Shown piece by piece: positions 9,025-19,700 of a stretch of DNA of 64,000 bases (within the stretch, counting starts at the first letter, position 1; each line of letters begins with the position of its first letter). Both the position numbers and the translations under genes were made by a program. The notes under the pieces are model-generated. The model worked only from the letters and a program-made list of their open reading frames with translations. It was not told the DNA's origin and did not search any database. Source of the DNA: an uncultured Bacteroidia bacterium (GTDB taxonomy: Bacteria; Bacteroidota; Bacteroidia; Bacteroidales; UBA932); NCBI GenBank assembly GCA_902779765.1, contig CACZCQ010000007.1, positions 1 through 64,000 of the forward strand. The letters run 5' to 3'.

Positions 9025-10622
9025 AACGCATCCTCCTGGCAGCGCTCATCATATCCAGCGCACTTCCCCTCGTCGCCCAGGACCTGAAGTCCGGGCCGTT
9101 CGACCTTCCGTACAAGAATACCTACGTGAAGAATATCTTCGTGTCGGAGAATTCTTTCCGGACGATGAAACCCGAGACCATCGCTCCAAAATCCTTCAAG
9201 GAGGCCCAGAAGATCCTGCCTTCACCCATATGGGAAGGCCATGAAAAGGAGATCGAGATGTACTGGCACGCCTGGAAGATCGCCGTCGGGAACATCCGCC
9301 AGCCCCAGGAAGGTTCGGGTTTCGTATCCCCTTACCTTGATGTGGCATACAACGGCAACATATTCATGTGGGACGATTCCTTCATGATGATGTTCGCCCG
9401 CTATGGCTACCGGTTCTTCCCGTTCCAGAGGACGCTGGACAACTTCTACGCGAAGCAGCACCAGGACGGCTTCATCTGCCGGGAGATCCGTGCCGACGGC
9501 TCGGACTGCTTCGAACGCTACGACCCCACCTCAACCGGACCCAACCTTCTTCCATGGGCAGAGCTGCTGTACTATAAGCAGTTCGGCGACATAGACAGGC
9601 TTCACAAGGTCTTCCCTGCCCTGGTGGCCTACGCCCAGTGGTGGAAACTCAACCGCACCTGGAAGGACGGAACCTACTGGTCCAGCGGATGGGGCACCGG
9701 GATGGACAACATGCCGCGTGTACCGGAAGGATACAACCAGATTTTCTCCAACGGCCACATGACCTGGCTGGACACAAACCTTCAGCAGTACCTTGTGAAC
9801 GACTGCCTTATGCAGATCGGTTTCTACATCGAACGCTGGCAGGAGATCGAGGAGATGGAGGACGAGATGAAATACCTCAAGGCCTGGATCAACGACAACA
9901 TGTGGGATGAGGAAACCGGTTTCCTTTATGACGTCTATGGTGATGGCAGCCGCAATGCCACCAAGGGGATATCCGCTTTCTGGGCCCTCAAGACTGATGT
10001 TCTCGAGAAGGATCGCCTTGACCGGATAGTGGCGCATCTTGGCAGCGAGGCCGAGTTTGCAAGGACCCACAGGGTACCGTCTCTCTCTGCAGACCATCCG
10101 AAATACAACCCCAAGGGACGCTATTGGCAGGGTGGAATCTGGCCCGGAGCCAACTACATGGTGATCAGCGGACTGTGGGAAAGAGGTTACCGCAAGGAAG
10201 CTATGGAGATTGCCTGCAACCACTACGACAACGTGTTCAAGGTATGGCAGAACACGGGTACTTTCTGGGAGTATTATGCACCCGAGGAGGTGGCTCCCGG
10301 CTTCATGGCCCGTAAGGATTTCGTCGGTTGGACCGGTCTTCCTCCGATCGCCGTGTTCATCGAATATATCCTCGGCATCAAGTCTGACTTCAGTGAGAAC
10401 AAGGTTGAATGGGATGTCCACAACATCGAGGCCCATGGAATCGAGCGTTATCCTTTCGGCCCGGAAGGTGTCGTGACACTGAAGGCTGCCGGGCGCAAGT
10501 CCGCTTCTGACAAGCCTTCAATCACAGTTACCACAAATGTGCCTTTTGACCTCACAGTGATGTGGGGTGACGGTCAGTCCGCTACCGTACATGTGGAAAA
10601 GAGCGGAAAGATTTCACTTTAA
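9021..10622 (+). CDS. GH63/MGH1-like (alpha/alpha)6 glycoside hydrolase
   Basis: 533 residues with a cleavable signal peptide (ends LPLVAQD). The sequence has the alpha-helical barrel signature of GH63 and mannosylglycerate-hydrolase-like enzymes: MWDDSFMMMFARYG (~115), repeated helix blocks with TWLDTNLQQYL, GRYWQGGIWPGANYMVISGL, and near the end TFWEYYAPEEVAPG. The WDDSF aspartate and the EYYAPE glutamate are my candidates for the catalytic pair. Family members cut terminal alpha-glucosyl or alpha-mannosyl groups. Here, beside a GH92 mannosidase, an alpha-mannoside or alpha-glucoside cap is plausible. A small beta extension (~450-533) closes the protein. The start overlaps the stop of the phosphatase fusion, so the two are almost certainly co-translated. 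Confidence 0.82.
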   Translation: MKRILLAALIISSALPLVAQDLKSGPFDLPYKNTYVKNIFVSENSFRTMKPETIAPKSFKEAQKILPSPIWEGHEKEIEMYWHAWKIAVGNIRQPQEGSGFVSPYLDVAYNGNIFMWDDSFMMMFARYGYRFFPFQRTLDNFYAKQHQDGFICREIRADGSDCFERYDPTSTGPNLLPWAELLYYKQFGDIDRLHKVFPALVAYAQWWKLNRTWKDGTYWSSGWGTGMDNMPRVPEGYNQIFSNGHMTWLDTNLQQYLVNDCLMQIGFYIERWQEIEEMEDEMKYLKAWINDNMWDEETGFLYDVYGDGSRNATKGISAFWALKTDVLEKDRLDRIVAHLGSEAEFARTHRVPSLSADHPKYNPKGRYWQGGIWPGANYMVISGLWERGYRKEAMEIACNHYDNVFKVWQNTGTFWEYYAPEEVAPGFMARKDFVGWTGLPPIAVFIEYILGIKSDFSENKVEWDVHNIEAHGIERYPFGPEGVVTLKAAGRKSASDKPSITVTTNVPFDLTVMWGDGQSATVHVEKSGKISL

Positions 10623-10642
10623 CGCAAACCAATCAGTTTTTT

Positions 10643-11479
10643 ATGAGAATAGCCATTGATCTAGGCGGAACCAATGTACGCGTGGCCACTGTCCTGCCCG
10701 ACGGTCAGTTCGGAAAGATCCTTTCCGAGCCTTGCCATGCCACAGGGAGCGAAGCGGAAGTGTTGGAGCAACTCTACCGCCTGATTGACGACCTTTTCTG
10801 TCCCGAGGTTGACGGAATAGGTATAGGTGTTCCGTCAGTAGTAGATACTGACCGGGGAATTGTCTATAATGTCGTTGGAATCCCTTCATGGAAGGAAGTC
10901 CACCTCAAGGACCTGTTGGAGGCGAGGTATCACGTGCCTGCCGCAGTGGACAACGACTGCAACTGCTTTGCACTTGGCGTTACAAGGTTCGGTAAAGGAG
11001 GACCCCACAAGGAGGCTTTCTGCGTGACCCTTGGCACCGGCGTGGGAGGTTCTCTCGTAGTTGACGAGCATCTTTACCGCGGGCGGAATGCCGGTGCGGG
11101 GGAGATAGGCAGCATTCCTTATCTCGACAGGGATTATGAGTATTATTGCAGCAGCCGTTTCTTCATCGGAAAGGGGACTACTGGCAAGGAAGCCGCTGTT
11201 GCGGCGGCTGGAGGAGACCCCAAGGCTATGGCCATCATGGAGGAATTCGGAGGCCACATCGGCAAGCTTGTTCAAATGATTATGTACGCCTTCGATCCTG
11301 CCGTTATAATCCTGGGAGGAAGTATCTCCAAAGCTTTCTCCCTCTATTGCGAGCCTATGTGGAAGGTAATCCGCGAATTCCCTTATCCGAAGAGTGTCGA
11401 GAATCTGGACCTCTATTCAACCGACCTTGACAATCCCGGAATCCTTGGAGCCGCCCTGCTCTGCGGACCCCTCAAGTAG
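10643..11479 (+). CDS. ROK-family sugar kinase
   Basis: A 278-residue cytoplasmic protein with the ROK fold. The phosphate loop DLGGTN is at residues 6-11, the catalytic aspartate lies in DNDCNC (~98-103), [11 protein letters not shown] follows (~130), and the C-terminal adenosine-site block is [11 protein letters not shown] kinases phosphorylate glucose, fructose, mannose or N-acetylhexosamines. The usual zinc site (a GH motif followed by CxCGxxGCxE) is missing: the aligned region reads [18 protein letters not shown], so this is a zinc-less variant. There is no DNA-binding N-terminus, so it is an enzyme rather than a repressor. Located 20 bases after the GH63-like gene in operon I, it probably phosphorylates the hexose that operon I releases. 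Confidence 0.85.
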   Translation: MRIAIDLGGTNVRVATVLPDGQFGKILSEPCHATGSEAEVLEQLYRLIDDLFCPEVDGIGIGVPSVVDTDRGIVYNVVGIPSWKEVHLKDLLEARYHVPAAVDNDCNCFALGVTRFGKGGPHKEAFCVTLGTGVGGSLVVDEHLYRGRNAGAGEIGSIPYLDRDYEYYCSSRFFIGKGTTGKEAAVAAAGGDPKAMAIMEEFGGHIGKLVQMIMYAFDPAVIILGGSISKAFSLYCEPMWKVIREFPYPKSVENLDLYSTDLDNPGILGAALLCGPLK

Positions 11480-11502
11480 TTTTTAATGAATATTCTAACT
11501 AT

Positions 11503-13230
11503 ATGAAAAAGTTCCTTTTTTTAGCGATCTTATCGCTTCTCGCCTTTTCATGTAAAAGCAATAAGGCTGTTGAGACCCTCCCTGTGATGTCTTTCAACGT
11601 ACGTTACGGTACCGCAAAGGATGGAGACAATGTCTGGGAGAACCGCCGTGATGCGGCTTGCGACATGATACTCGACCAGAGGCCTGCCGTTTTCGGCGTT
11701 CAGGAGGCCTTGGACTTCCAGCTCGATTATTTTGTTGAGCACTGCCCCGGCTACAAATGTGTGGGTGTAGGCCGCGAGGATGGTGTCCATGAAGGTGAGC
11801 ATATGTCAGTGTTTTATGATACGGAACGTATCGAATTGAAGGAATGGGGAACCTATTGGCTCTCAGAGACTCCTTTCCAGCCTTCCTTCGGGTGGGATGC
11901 GGCCTGCCGCCGTACTGCCACCTGGACCCTGCTCTATGACAAGGTCGCTGACCGTAACTTCTACTTTGTCAACACCCATCTCGACCATGTAGGAAAGGAG
12001 GCCCGTCGCAACGGACTGCTGCTTCTGGTCGAGCGAATAGGTGCAATGAATCCGGAGGGATATCCGATGATCCTCACGGGTGACATGAACGTCTATCCCG
12101 GCGATCCTTGCCTTAAGGCACTGCGTGAGCTAATGTCAGATGCCCGCCAGACCGCTCCAGAGACCGACAACGAAGTCACCTGGCACGACTGGGGTAAGGT
12201 TACACACGACCAGCCGATAGACTATGTGTTCTATTCAGGATTCAAAGGTTGCGATAAATTCGAGGTCATCCGACAGCCTTATGGCAATGTTCCGTTTGTC
12301 TCAGACCATTATCCCGTAAAGGCAACCCTTCATTACGATACTGCACCGGTCCCTGAGCCTGTCGAAGGGCCGGTTTCTGAGGCTCCCAAGTATGTCATTG
12401 ACGTCGAGGCTCACCGTGGAGGTATGGGGCTGTATCCGGAGGAAACCCTTCCGGCCATGCTCAATTCCGTCAAGTTGGGTGTCAATACCCTGGAGATGGA
12501 CCTCTGTATCACCAAGGACAAGAAGGTCGTGCTTTCACACGATAAATATTTCCATCCCCGTTATTCGACCCGACCGGATGGTACTCCGGTCATGGACGGT
12601 GATCCCAGGACATATCTTTATCATCTGCCCTATAGTGAGGTTGCCAAATGGGATGTTGGTCTCAAATTCAATCCCGGATGGCCTGAGAAGCATTGCATGC
12701 CGGTTTCAAAGCCCATTGCATCCGAAGTGATTACCGCCGTGGAGGCCTGGACTAAGGAGAACGGTCACTATCCCATGCATTATGACATCGAGATCAAGAG
12801 CGACCCGGATTTCGACGGTGGTGTAGAAGGTGTGGATTGGCCTGAATATCATGAATATACAGACCTTTGCATGGCGATGATGGATTCCCTTGGTCTTGGC
12901 GACAGGCTGATGATCCAGTGCTTCGACGAGAGGGCCCTGAACTATATCAACGAGAAGTATCCTGGTCATACCCTTGCATTCCTTGTGGAGGAATGGGAAA
13001 CCGATTTCGACCAGTATATGAGCCTTCTGAACTTCACACCCCAGTGGCTCAGCGCACCGCATGAGAATGTGGACAAGGCCCTTGTGGACAAGGCTCACGC
13101 TAGGGGGATGAAGGTCAATACCTGGACGGTGGACGATCCCGACGAGATGCGCCGTCTCATCGACGCAGGTGTCGATGCAATCATATCCAATTATCCTGAC
13201 CGCTTGCTTAAGGTAGTCAAGGAATACTAA
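11503..13230 (+). CDS. Lipoprotein fusion: EEP-family phosphatase + glycerophosphodiester phosphodiesterase
   Basis: 575 residues with a lipobox (LLAFSC, Cys17). Residues ~25-275 belong to the endonuclease/exonuclease/phosphatase superfamily: [41 protein letters not shown]. Residues ~295-575 are a complete GDPD domain: [31 protein letters not shown], and a C-terminal VNTWTVDD block. The linker encodes [15 protein letters not shown], and its DNA contains a short palindromic repeat (12351-12369). EEP members include sphingomyelinases and phosphoinositide phosphatases, so two phosphoester hydrolases are joined on the outer envelope. It is the last gene of operon I. Together with the GDPD/phosphatase fusion this gives four phosphoesterase domains in five genes. 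Confidence 0.87.
   Translation: MKKFLFLAILSLLAFSCKSNKAVETLPVMSFNVRYGTAKDGDNVWENRRDAACDMILDQRPAVFGVQEALDFQLDYFVEHCPGYKCVGVGREDGVHEGEHMSVFYDTERIELKEWGTYWLSETPFQPSFGWDAACRRTATWTLLYDKVADRNFYFVNTHLDHVGKEARRNGLLLLVERIGAMNPEGYPMILTGDMNVYPGDPCLKALRELMSDARQTAPETDNEVTWHDWGKVTHDQPIDYVFYSGFKGCDKFEVIRQPYGNVPFVSDHYPVKATLHYDTAPVPEPVEGPVSEAPKYVIDVEAHRGGMGLYPEETLPAMLNSVKLGVNTLEMDLCITKDKKVVLSHDKYFHPRYSTRPDGTPVMDGDPRTYLYHLPYSEVAKWDVGLKFNPGWPEKHCMPVSKPIASEVITAVEAWTKENGHYPMHYDIEIKSDPDFDGGVEGVDWPEYHEYTDLCMAMMDSLGLGDRLMIQCFDERALNYINEKYPGHTLAFLVEEWETDFDQYMSLLNFTPQWLSAPHENVDKALVDKAHARGMKVNTWTVDDPDEMRRLIDAGVDAIISNYPDRLLKVVKEY
12351..12369. repeat. Short palindromic (REP-like) element inside a linker
   Basis: The 19-base element has CCCT/AGGG ends and, read on the reverse strand, the core TTCGACAGGCTCA. 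The same core (TTCGACAAGCTCA) recurs at 42388-42408. It lies in frame in the EEP-GDPD linker and encodes PEPVEG. I recall such cores as common dispersed repeats in environmental bacteria, but this was not checked. Confidence 0.55.
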
Positions 13231-13235
13231 TTAAC

Positions 13236-13262
13236 TGTCATTCTGAGCGAAGCGAAGAATCT
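13236..13262. repeat. Short intergenic repeat before the shared terminator
   Basis: A 27-base sequence with core CATTCTGAGCGAAGCGAAG sits between the stop of the EEP-GDPD gene and the terminator. ATTCT near its left end and AGAAT near its right end can pair. I recall near-identical elements as very common intergenic repeats in Bacteroidota and other phyla. This is memory, not a search. Confidence 0.5.
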
Positions 13263-13296
13263 AAAAAAAGCGGGACGTCCATTCGGGCGTCCCGCT
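13263..13296 (-). terminator. Intrinsic terminator of the SusC/SusD operon
   Basis: Read on the reverse strand, AGCGGGACG pairs with CGTCCCGCT (bases 13269-13277 and 13288-13296), giving a 9-bp GC-rich stem with two more pairs inside. Seven T residues follow (complement of 13263-13269). It lies just after the stop at 13319. On the forward strand the same stem precedes gattcttatat, so it may also weakly end operon I. Confidence 0.85.
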
Positions 13297-13318
13297 GATT
13301 CTTATATCTAGGGCATTA

Positions 13319-15049
13319 TTACTGGGCTTGAATGCACCCAACATCAATCTTACCGTTGGTGATACGAGGGTTCCCCTTGAGGTCTGTCTCGTACTTCTCC
13401 ATCATCGCTCTGATGTCGAGAGTCTCGGAGACGTTATCCCATGTGGATGTCATCACGATAGGGTCGAGAGTACCTGCTCCAACAGCCTTGCCAACAGGAG
13501 TATAGTCACCGTTAGCAGGATCTCTGAAGATCTCTTTGAGATCAAATCCGGCGGGGAGGACAGTGTTGCCTGATAGTACGCAACCGCCTGTGCTGGCAAA
13601 GCCACCTTCTACCAAGTTGTTGACAACCTGCATTCCATCGTTGCCGCCGCAGTTGACTTCATAATCTTGGAGAACATTCTCAGTCCCACCCTGCTTACGT
13701 GACCTGTTTCCGACGATAATGTTGTTGGCGAGATGGATCTTACCCCATTGACGGATAGTAAATGAAGGCCAAAGGTTGCCATTGTTCTCATCGTAGTTGA
13801 TGTTGCCAACAAGAGTGTTGTTGAACACCTTGGCGATTATCTTGTTATATAGATAGATAGAGCCGGCATAACCATCTTCCTTATCAGAGAAGTTATTGGC
13901 GATCAGGCAGTTTGCGATGACTGCGTGGGTTTCCATACCATAATAATCCTTTCCGTCCTCGATAGAGATTCCAGGAGCATGACCGTGAGCGATGTTGTTG
14001 GTCAGGATGCAATTGTAAATCTCAATGTCAGAGGATTGATCATCTTCGCGAGTCGCAATAGTTCCACGGTCAGTGACATTGTCATGCATATAGCAGTGAT
14101 GTATCTTGATAGGACCACCGCTGACACGTATGGCTGAACCATGACCACTCATGGAAAGGCAATTCTGGATTTCAAAGTAGGAAATCTCAACAGATCCCTT
14201 AAGAGGCATATCAGTAAGAGGATCCTCTCCACAGTAGAAACCGCGGTTGACTCCAGCTCCGTCGATAATAGTCAGGTTGTCCATGCTCTGCTCTGTGAAG
14301 TCAGCGTTCCAACCACCGGAGATGCTCTTGTTTTTGTTTTTGTCGTCGAAAACTACGGGGCCGGGGAAGGTGGCGCCACCAGCAACACGGATCTCCTGGA
14401 ACTCTTTAGCGCCATCAATAGCAGCTTGAAGGTTCTCGCCGGCCTTTACATAAATTGGAGGGACAATACCGATCGGGCCGGAATAAACCCTCAATCCCTC
14501 GGTATCTTCCACATAGGCCCAGGCGTAGTAGTCAGTCCCTTCGGCGAGACCGGTGATCTCTCCCAAGTTGATTCCGGCGACTGGTGCTCCACTCTGGGGA
14601 ACGACCTTTCCTGCAGCACGGTCATTGGCGGTATTGTAGATGAGACCCCAGCCAGCATAGTCATCAATGAACTTTGTGGCTAGTGTAACATTGATTGTAG
14701 CGCTTCCCAAACCCTGTCCTTTTAGAGCGGGAGTGACTGTGGCATCAAGGCCATGAGCTCTCTGGTTGACGATGGCCTTGTCCTTGGAACCGGCGACAGT
14801 GAACTCGGCGCGGCGGATAACACCCGAGGTGTTACGCCTTACGGTGAAACTGCCATTGCCATTGGAGGTAATCCAGTTATAATCACCATCGGGGGTCACG
14901 TTGCCGGACAGTCCACTGATTGTGAAAGTCGAGGGCTGATAATCCACGATGATCCTGTAAGGATTCTGGTAGAAGACCTCACCTTTTTCCTCGCAACCGG
15001 CGAAAAGAAGGAGTGCGGCCCCCATAATCGCGTATAATATCTTTTTCAT
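13319..15049 (-). CDS. PUL surface lipoprotein with beta-helix domain
   Basis: 576 residues beginning with a lipoprotein signal (LLLFAGC, Cys19). Residues ~25-100 look like a BACON-type beta sandwich and ~105-200 like a second small beta domain. From ~205 the sequence shows repeated strands with Asn/Gly ladders (IHHCYMHDN, IYNCILTNNIAHGHAPG, IANCLIANNFSD, VFNNTLVGN, LANNIIVGN), typical of a right-handed parallel beta-helix. The end KGNPRITNGKIDVGC resembles the tail of choice-of-anchor-Q proteins. It occupies the SusE/SusF position 28 bases after susD, so it is most likely a cell-surface glycan-binding protein. A lyase or hydrolase role of the helix cannot be excluded. A decayed homologous 3' end lies at 20212-20310 on the other strand. 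Confidence 0.78.
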   Translation of the reverse strand: MKKILYAIMGAALLLFAGCEEKGEVFYQNPYRIIVDYQPSTFTISGLSGNVTPDGDYNWITSNGNGSFTVRRNTSGVIRRAEFTVAGSKDKAIVNQRAHGLDATVTPALKGQGLGSATINVTLATKFIDDYAGWGLIYNTANDRAAGKVVPQSGAPVAGINLGEITGLAEGTDYYAWAYVEDTEGLRVYSGPIGIVPPIYVKAGENLQAAIDGAKEFQEIRVAGGATFPGPVVFDDKNKNKSISGGWNADFTEQSMDNLTIIDGAGVNRGFYCGEDPLTDMPLKGSVEISYFEIQNCLSMSGHGSAIRVSGGPIKIHHCYMHDNVTDRGTIATREDDQSSDIEIYNCILTNNIAHGHAPGISIEDGKDYYGMETHAVIANCLIANNFSDKEDGYAGSIYLYNKIIAKVFNNTLVGNINYDENNGNLWPSFTIRQWGKIHLANNIIVGNRSRKQGGTENVLQDYEVNCGGNDGMQVVNNLVEGGFASTGGCVLSGNTVLPAGFDLKEIFRDPANGDYTPVGKAVGAGTLDPIVMTSTWDNVSETLDIRAMMEKYETDLKGNPRITNGKIDVGCIQAQ

Positions 15050-15077
15050 GCTTTAATATCTTTTAAAAGTCATCAAA

Positions 15078-16784
15078 CTAGCGCCAGGACGGAGGATTTT
15101 GGAGTTTTCCGTTGGCCTTCGTAATCTCGTCGGTAGGATAAGGGAAGGTAAGAAATTTGTCACTCCAGACCTTTGCAGGCGTCTTGTAATCCTCATAAGG
15201 ACCGACGGTGTAGGGAGAGTCGGGTTTCATCCTATCCTCATAGTGACGTACCCTCGGATGGGAATTAAGCTCATTGAGGGCAAGCGCCTTGATCTCTGCG
15301 GCTCCGGAGACAGCCCACCTCTTGCAGTCGAAAGCATGGTCGGCGGCAAACTCGAAAGCGAGTTCGCAACGACGCTCGTGATAAAGGTCAGTCCAAGTTG
15401 CATTGCCGGCAAGTGGCTTAAGATGTGAGCGTACGCGGACCTTGTTGATGTCAGCAGCGGCAGCAGCGGCATTGCCCTTCGCTAGGTTGGCCTCGGCGCG
15501 GAGAAGCAGACAGTCGGCGAACCTGACAATCGGCCACATGACCTTGGTGACTGGCCAGTTACCGTTGTCAAGCAGGGTACCTGCTCCAATAGGATCTTTA
15601 GGCTCAAATGCCTGCATATACTTGTTGCACTGGAAGCCGGCCTCGATATTGACCGGAGAATAGAAATGCATCGTCTCACCGAAATAGACAAACTCGTCGT
15701 TGTACTCAAGGATCGTGGTGGCAAGGCGAATGTTCTTGGTGTCCTTATAATCAGAGACTCCGTCACCGTTAGTGTCTTCGTTATCCTTAGCCATTTCTTC
15801 ATAGAGGTCATAGGAAGGCTTGATCTGGCCCCAGCCGTTAAACTTGCCCCAGCCCTTATCCTCAAGCATGACCCCGGTGATTTCTACACCGCCGTTACCG
15901 GAATAGTCGGGACCGCCAGATCCGGGGATACCCCAGCAATACTCCTTGTTATAGAAGCCCTTGCTGTAATCCGGGGAGAAGAGGTCGGGATAATTGTCAA
16001 CGAGACCGCGTCCGTAGGAGTTCTCAAGACGGTTGACGCAATCGATGACGTTGTCCCACTGAGAGCTATCCCACATAGCCCAATACGCGTATGCCTTCGC
16101 CATGAGGGCGGCGGCGGACTGCTTGCATGCACGTCCACGGTCGGCAGAAGTGTATTCTTCTACACGTGGCAAAAGCTCCTCAGCCTTTTTGAGGTCCGAG
16201 ACAATGTAGGTATAGTTGTCGATGACAGAAGCAAGTTGCTCAGGGATTTCGTAGTTGTATCCACCCTCAACATCTTCATAGGCTACGAAAGGAACACCGA
16301 GATCCTTGGTACCGTAGCGGTAGGCGGCGAGCAGGTGGTACTGCGCGCGAAGGAAGTAAGCCTCACCTAGTACACGCTTTTCGACGGCTGTGAGTTCTGT
16401 CTTTGCCTGCTTGTTAAGCATGGTCATGACGACCCAGTTGGTCTTGGAAAGACCGTAGCGATTGTAAATTCTGTTGTAAGAGTCAATCAGCGGGCCTTCA
16501 TTACCAGTATAGGAAAGAGTGGCAAGGCTATTGAAACCACGGGTTTTGCCCCACACCATATCATTGGCGCAGCCCTGCTCCCAATAAATCTCACGGCTGA
16601 ACATTCCGTCCCTTTCGTACAAACCGTAATAGCTGTTCTCAATTGCATCGTTGGCTTGCTGGTCAGTAAGAGGGTAATTATCCTGAGTCGGAGAACCCTC
16701 CCTGGGATAATCCAGGAGATCGTTGCAGGAGACGAGGCTGAAGGCGAAGAGAGCCGCAATGGCTATGTATATATACTTTTTCAT
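15078..16784 (-). CDS. SusD/RagB-family glycan-binding lipoprotein
   Basis: 568 residues with a lipobox (FSLVSC, Cys20) followed by NDLLDYPREGSPT, the classic SusD start. SusD proteins cap the SusC transporter at the outer membrane and bind the incoming oligosaccharide. Family features seen: helical TPR-like segments (GEAYFLRAQYHLLAAYRYG at ~140-160, ADCLLLRAEANLAKGNAAAA with NKVRVR) and the C-terminal block LYHERRCELAFE...DCKRWA. The end, FLTFPYPTDEI, is also typical. An EF-hand-like stretch (DNEDTNGDGVSDYKD) may bind calcium. It lies 12 bases after susC and 28 before the beta-helix lipoprotein gene. Confidence 0.95.
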   Translation of the reverse strand: MKKYIYIAIAALFAFSLVSCNDLLDYPREGSPTQDNYPLTDQQANDAIENSYYGLYERDGMFSREIYWEQGCANDMVWGKTRGFNSLATLSYTGNEGPLIDSYNRIYNRYGLSKTNWVVMTMLNKQAKTELTAVEKRVLGEAYFLRAQYHLLAAYRYGTKDLGVPFVAYEDVEGGYNYEIPEQLASVIDNYTYIVSDLKKAEELLPRVEEYTSADRGRACKQSAAALMAKAYAYWAMWDSSQWDNVIDCVNRLENSYGRGLVDNYPDLFSPDYSKGFYNKEYCWGIPGSGGPDYSGNGGVEITGVMLEDKGWGKFNGWGQIKPSYDLYEEMAKDNEDTNGDGVSDYKDTKNIRLATTILEYNDEFVYFGETMHFYSPVNIEAGFQCNKYMQAFEPKDPIGAGTLLDNGNWPVTKVMWPIVRFADCLLLRAEANLAKGNAAAAAADINKVRVRSHLKPLAGNATWTDLYHERRCELAFEFAADHAFDCKRWAVSGAAEIKALALNELNSHPRVRHYEDRMKPDSPYTVGPYEDYKTPAKVWSDKFLTFPYPTDEITKANGKLQNPPSWR

Positions 16785-16796
16785 ATTCGCTTCAAA

Positions 16797-19700
16797 TTAG
16801 TAGTTGAGTTTCACACCAAATGCGAAGATCTTATGGACCGGGTAAGTCAGGGTGTCATAACCGCCGACCTCAGGATCCATTCCTGAGTACTTGGTGAATG
16901 TGAACATATTCTCACCAGAGAAGTAGATGTTGCAGGAAGAGTTCCTCTCAGCAAAGTGTGGCAGACGGCGCATGAGCTTGGTCAGGTCATAGCCAACAGT
17001 CACGTTCTTGATACGGAGGTAGCTTCCGTCCTCGAGATACCATCCTGAAGGGGTGGCGAGGTTGGAGTTCGGGTCGTTCCTGGAGAGGATAGGAATGGTA
17101 GAATCACGGTTCTCGGGGCTCCATGCGTTAAGGATGTCCCTCGAACGGCTGAAGTTACCCTCGACATCGGCGATGATAAGCTGTTTGGCCATGTAAGCGA
17201 TCTTGTTGCCGGCCACACCCTGAAGCATCATATCAAAATTGAAGTTCTTCCAGGTGAATCCGCCAGAGAGGGCGAAAGTGTACTTCGGAGTAGGGTTGCC
17301 AAGATAGACACGGTCTTCAGTGCTGATCTTTCCATCATCGTTGACATCGGTGAACTTGAGGTCTCCCGGACGGGCGCCAGGCTGGATAAGCTTACCGTCT
17401 TTCTGATGATCATAGATATCTTCTTCACTCTGGAAGATACCTTCGTAAGGAATCATGTAGAATGAGTTGATAGGCTGACCGTTCTCACTGCGGTAGATAG
17501 CAGTAGTCTCAAGACCATAGTTACCACCACCGACCCATGGTGCTGCGTTTCCATCAGCATCAAAGACACCGGTGTCCACAACTCTGTTGCGGTTGTAGGC
17601 GAAGTTGCCTGTGACGTAGTAGTTGAAGTCCTTGTTAAGATTGTCTCTCCATGTAGCAACGAACTCTATACCGCGGTTGTTGATCTCACCAAGGTTGATC
17701 TTCATCGGGTCGATTCCGATTGATGTAGGCCAGTTCGTGCTCTGATCCTGGATAAGGTTGAATGTCCTCTTGTTATAAAGGTCGATGGACATCGAGAGAC
17801 GATCCCTGAAGAGATCGATGTCGATACCGAGGTCGGTCTGTTCGGATGTTTCCCAAGTCAACTGTGAGTTGAAAGCTGTGTTAAGGGCATATGTGACACC
17901 TCGCATCTGGCCACCGTTCTCTCGTCCTGCCATCCTATTGTCGGTGTTATCACCCATCTGGCTAAGTACCGGAGACTTGTAGTGCCAACCGATGGAGCCG
18001 AGGTTACCAACGCGGCCCCATGAAGCCCTGATCTTCAAGAGATTGATATTGTCGGTCTTAGGGAAGAAAGGCTCGCTTGAAATCTTCCAAGCACCTGTGA
18101 CGGCTGGGAAGTCGCCATAGTTAAACTCTTTGACAAGACGTCCGGCAATATCCCTACGCCAAGAGGCTGTGACAAAATAACGGTCATCGAAACTATATGA
18201 AAGACGACCGACATAAGCTATGTTGGCATCGTTGTTATAGTAGTCGCTAGGAATACCATAAGCGCCGGCATTGGCGAAGTAAGTCATAGTCGGATCCTCA
18301 ATGTCAAAGCTGGAAGCTGACATGCCGAATCCCCTGTTCCAATCGCGGTTGACAGTGAAGGCACCGAGGGCTCCGACAGTGTGCTTGCCGAATGTACGGT
18401 CGTAAGTGAGGGTGGCCTCGTTACGCCATCCATCGTCTCGTCTAGCATTCTCGCTCAGGGAGTTTGTAAGGCTGGGTTTACCGATTTCGGGACGTTTCGG
18501 AGAGAAATTCTTGGAAAGTTCTTGGCTAATATTGTAGGAGAACTGGTCGACAAACTTGAGACCCTTCACTATGTTTGCGATCTCAAGGCTGGTTGTTGAC
18601 CAGAAACTGGTTTTGTGACCATACTGGTTGTCAGCAAGGAGGAGGCGCAGCGGGTTCACCGCATCACCGTGAAGACCGGCGAAGTTGTTGCCATACTTGG
18701 CTATATAATCGGGATCTTCTGTAGTGGTACCTCCGAATGAACCGGCGTAAGGGCCTGCGGTTGCGTAAGCCTCAGCAGACGGCGGCATATAGAGGGCAGA
18801 GAGGATGGTTCCGGTGTGGCTGGAACCAGTATCTGTGCCACGACTCTTGCCGTCGGAGAAGTGGATGTTTTCAGTGAGCTTGATCCATTTGTTCATCTGG
18901 TACTGGCCGTTGTAACGGACACCGAGGCTTCTGGAGAACGTACCGACAAGGACGCCGGGGTTATCGTTGAAGGTGAAGGTGAGACGGCTCTTAAGAGCAT
19001 CAGTACCATAGTTCAGAGTTGCAGTGTGGCGCTGGTAAATGGCGTCACGGAAAATCTCATCCATCCAGTCGGTGCGCGTGGTTGCGATCCAGGGGTTGAT
19101 TTGAGGATTCCAACCTGTGTCAAGAGCTATACCTGCATTCTTGGAAGAGATAGTCCTCATCTGGATCTCCTCCTCGGCTGTGAGGCATTCGGGGAGATTG
19201 CTGGCATGGCGGATACCTGTGACGAGGTCGTACTCGACATGGATACCCTGGCTCGCTTTCTTGGTGGTGACAATGATGACACCGCCTGCTCCGGAAGTCG
19301 CTCCATAGATAGCTGCAGAGGCGGCATCTTTAAGGACAACAATACTCTCGATGTCATTCATTGAGGTGATTGGGCCACCAGGAACACCATCTACAACCCA
19401 CAGAACAGAGTCACCGTTACGGGAACCTTGTCCACGGATGAGGATGCCGGGGCCGCTGGTAGGCGAACCGTTTGAGTAGGAAACGACCACACCAGGGATC
19501 TGTCCCTGGAGCATACCGGTCGTCGAGGTTACAGGACGTCCGGCAAGTTTCTCAGGATTGCTTACGATACCAACCGAAGCGGACAGGTCCTTCTTCTTGG
19601 TCTGGGCACCGTAACCGAGGGCGACGGCCTCCTGCAGAAGTTCTGCGTCCTCCACAAGGACGATGTCGATGACAGAACGACCGTTAACGTTCACATTCTG

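Noticed and set aside
15666..16370. 234-codon forward frame within susD
   Set aside because: Antisense to a clear SusD protein. No signal peptide or known motif.
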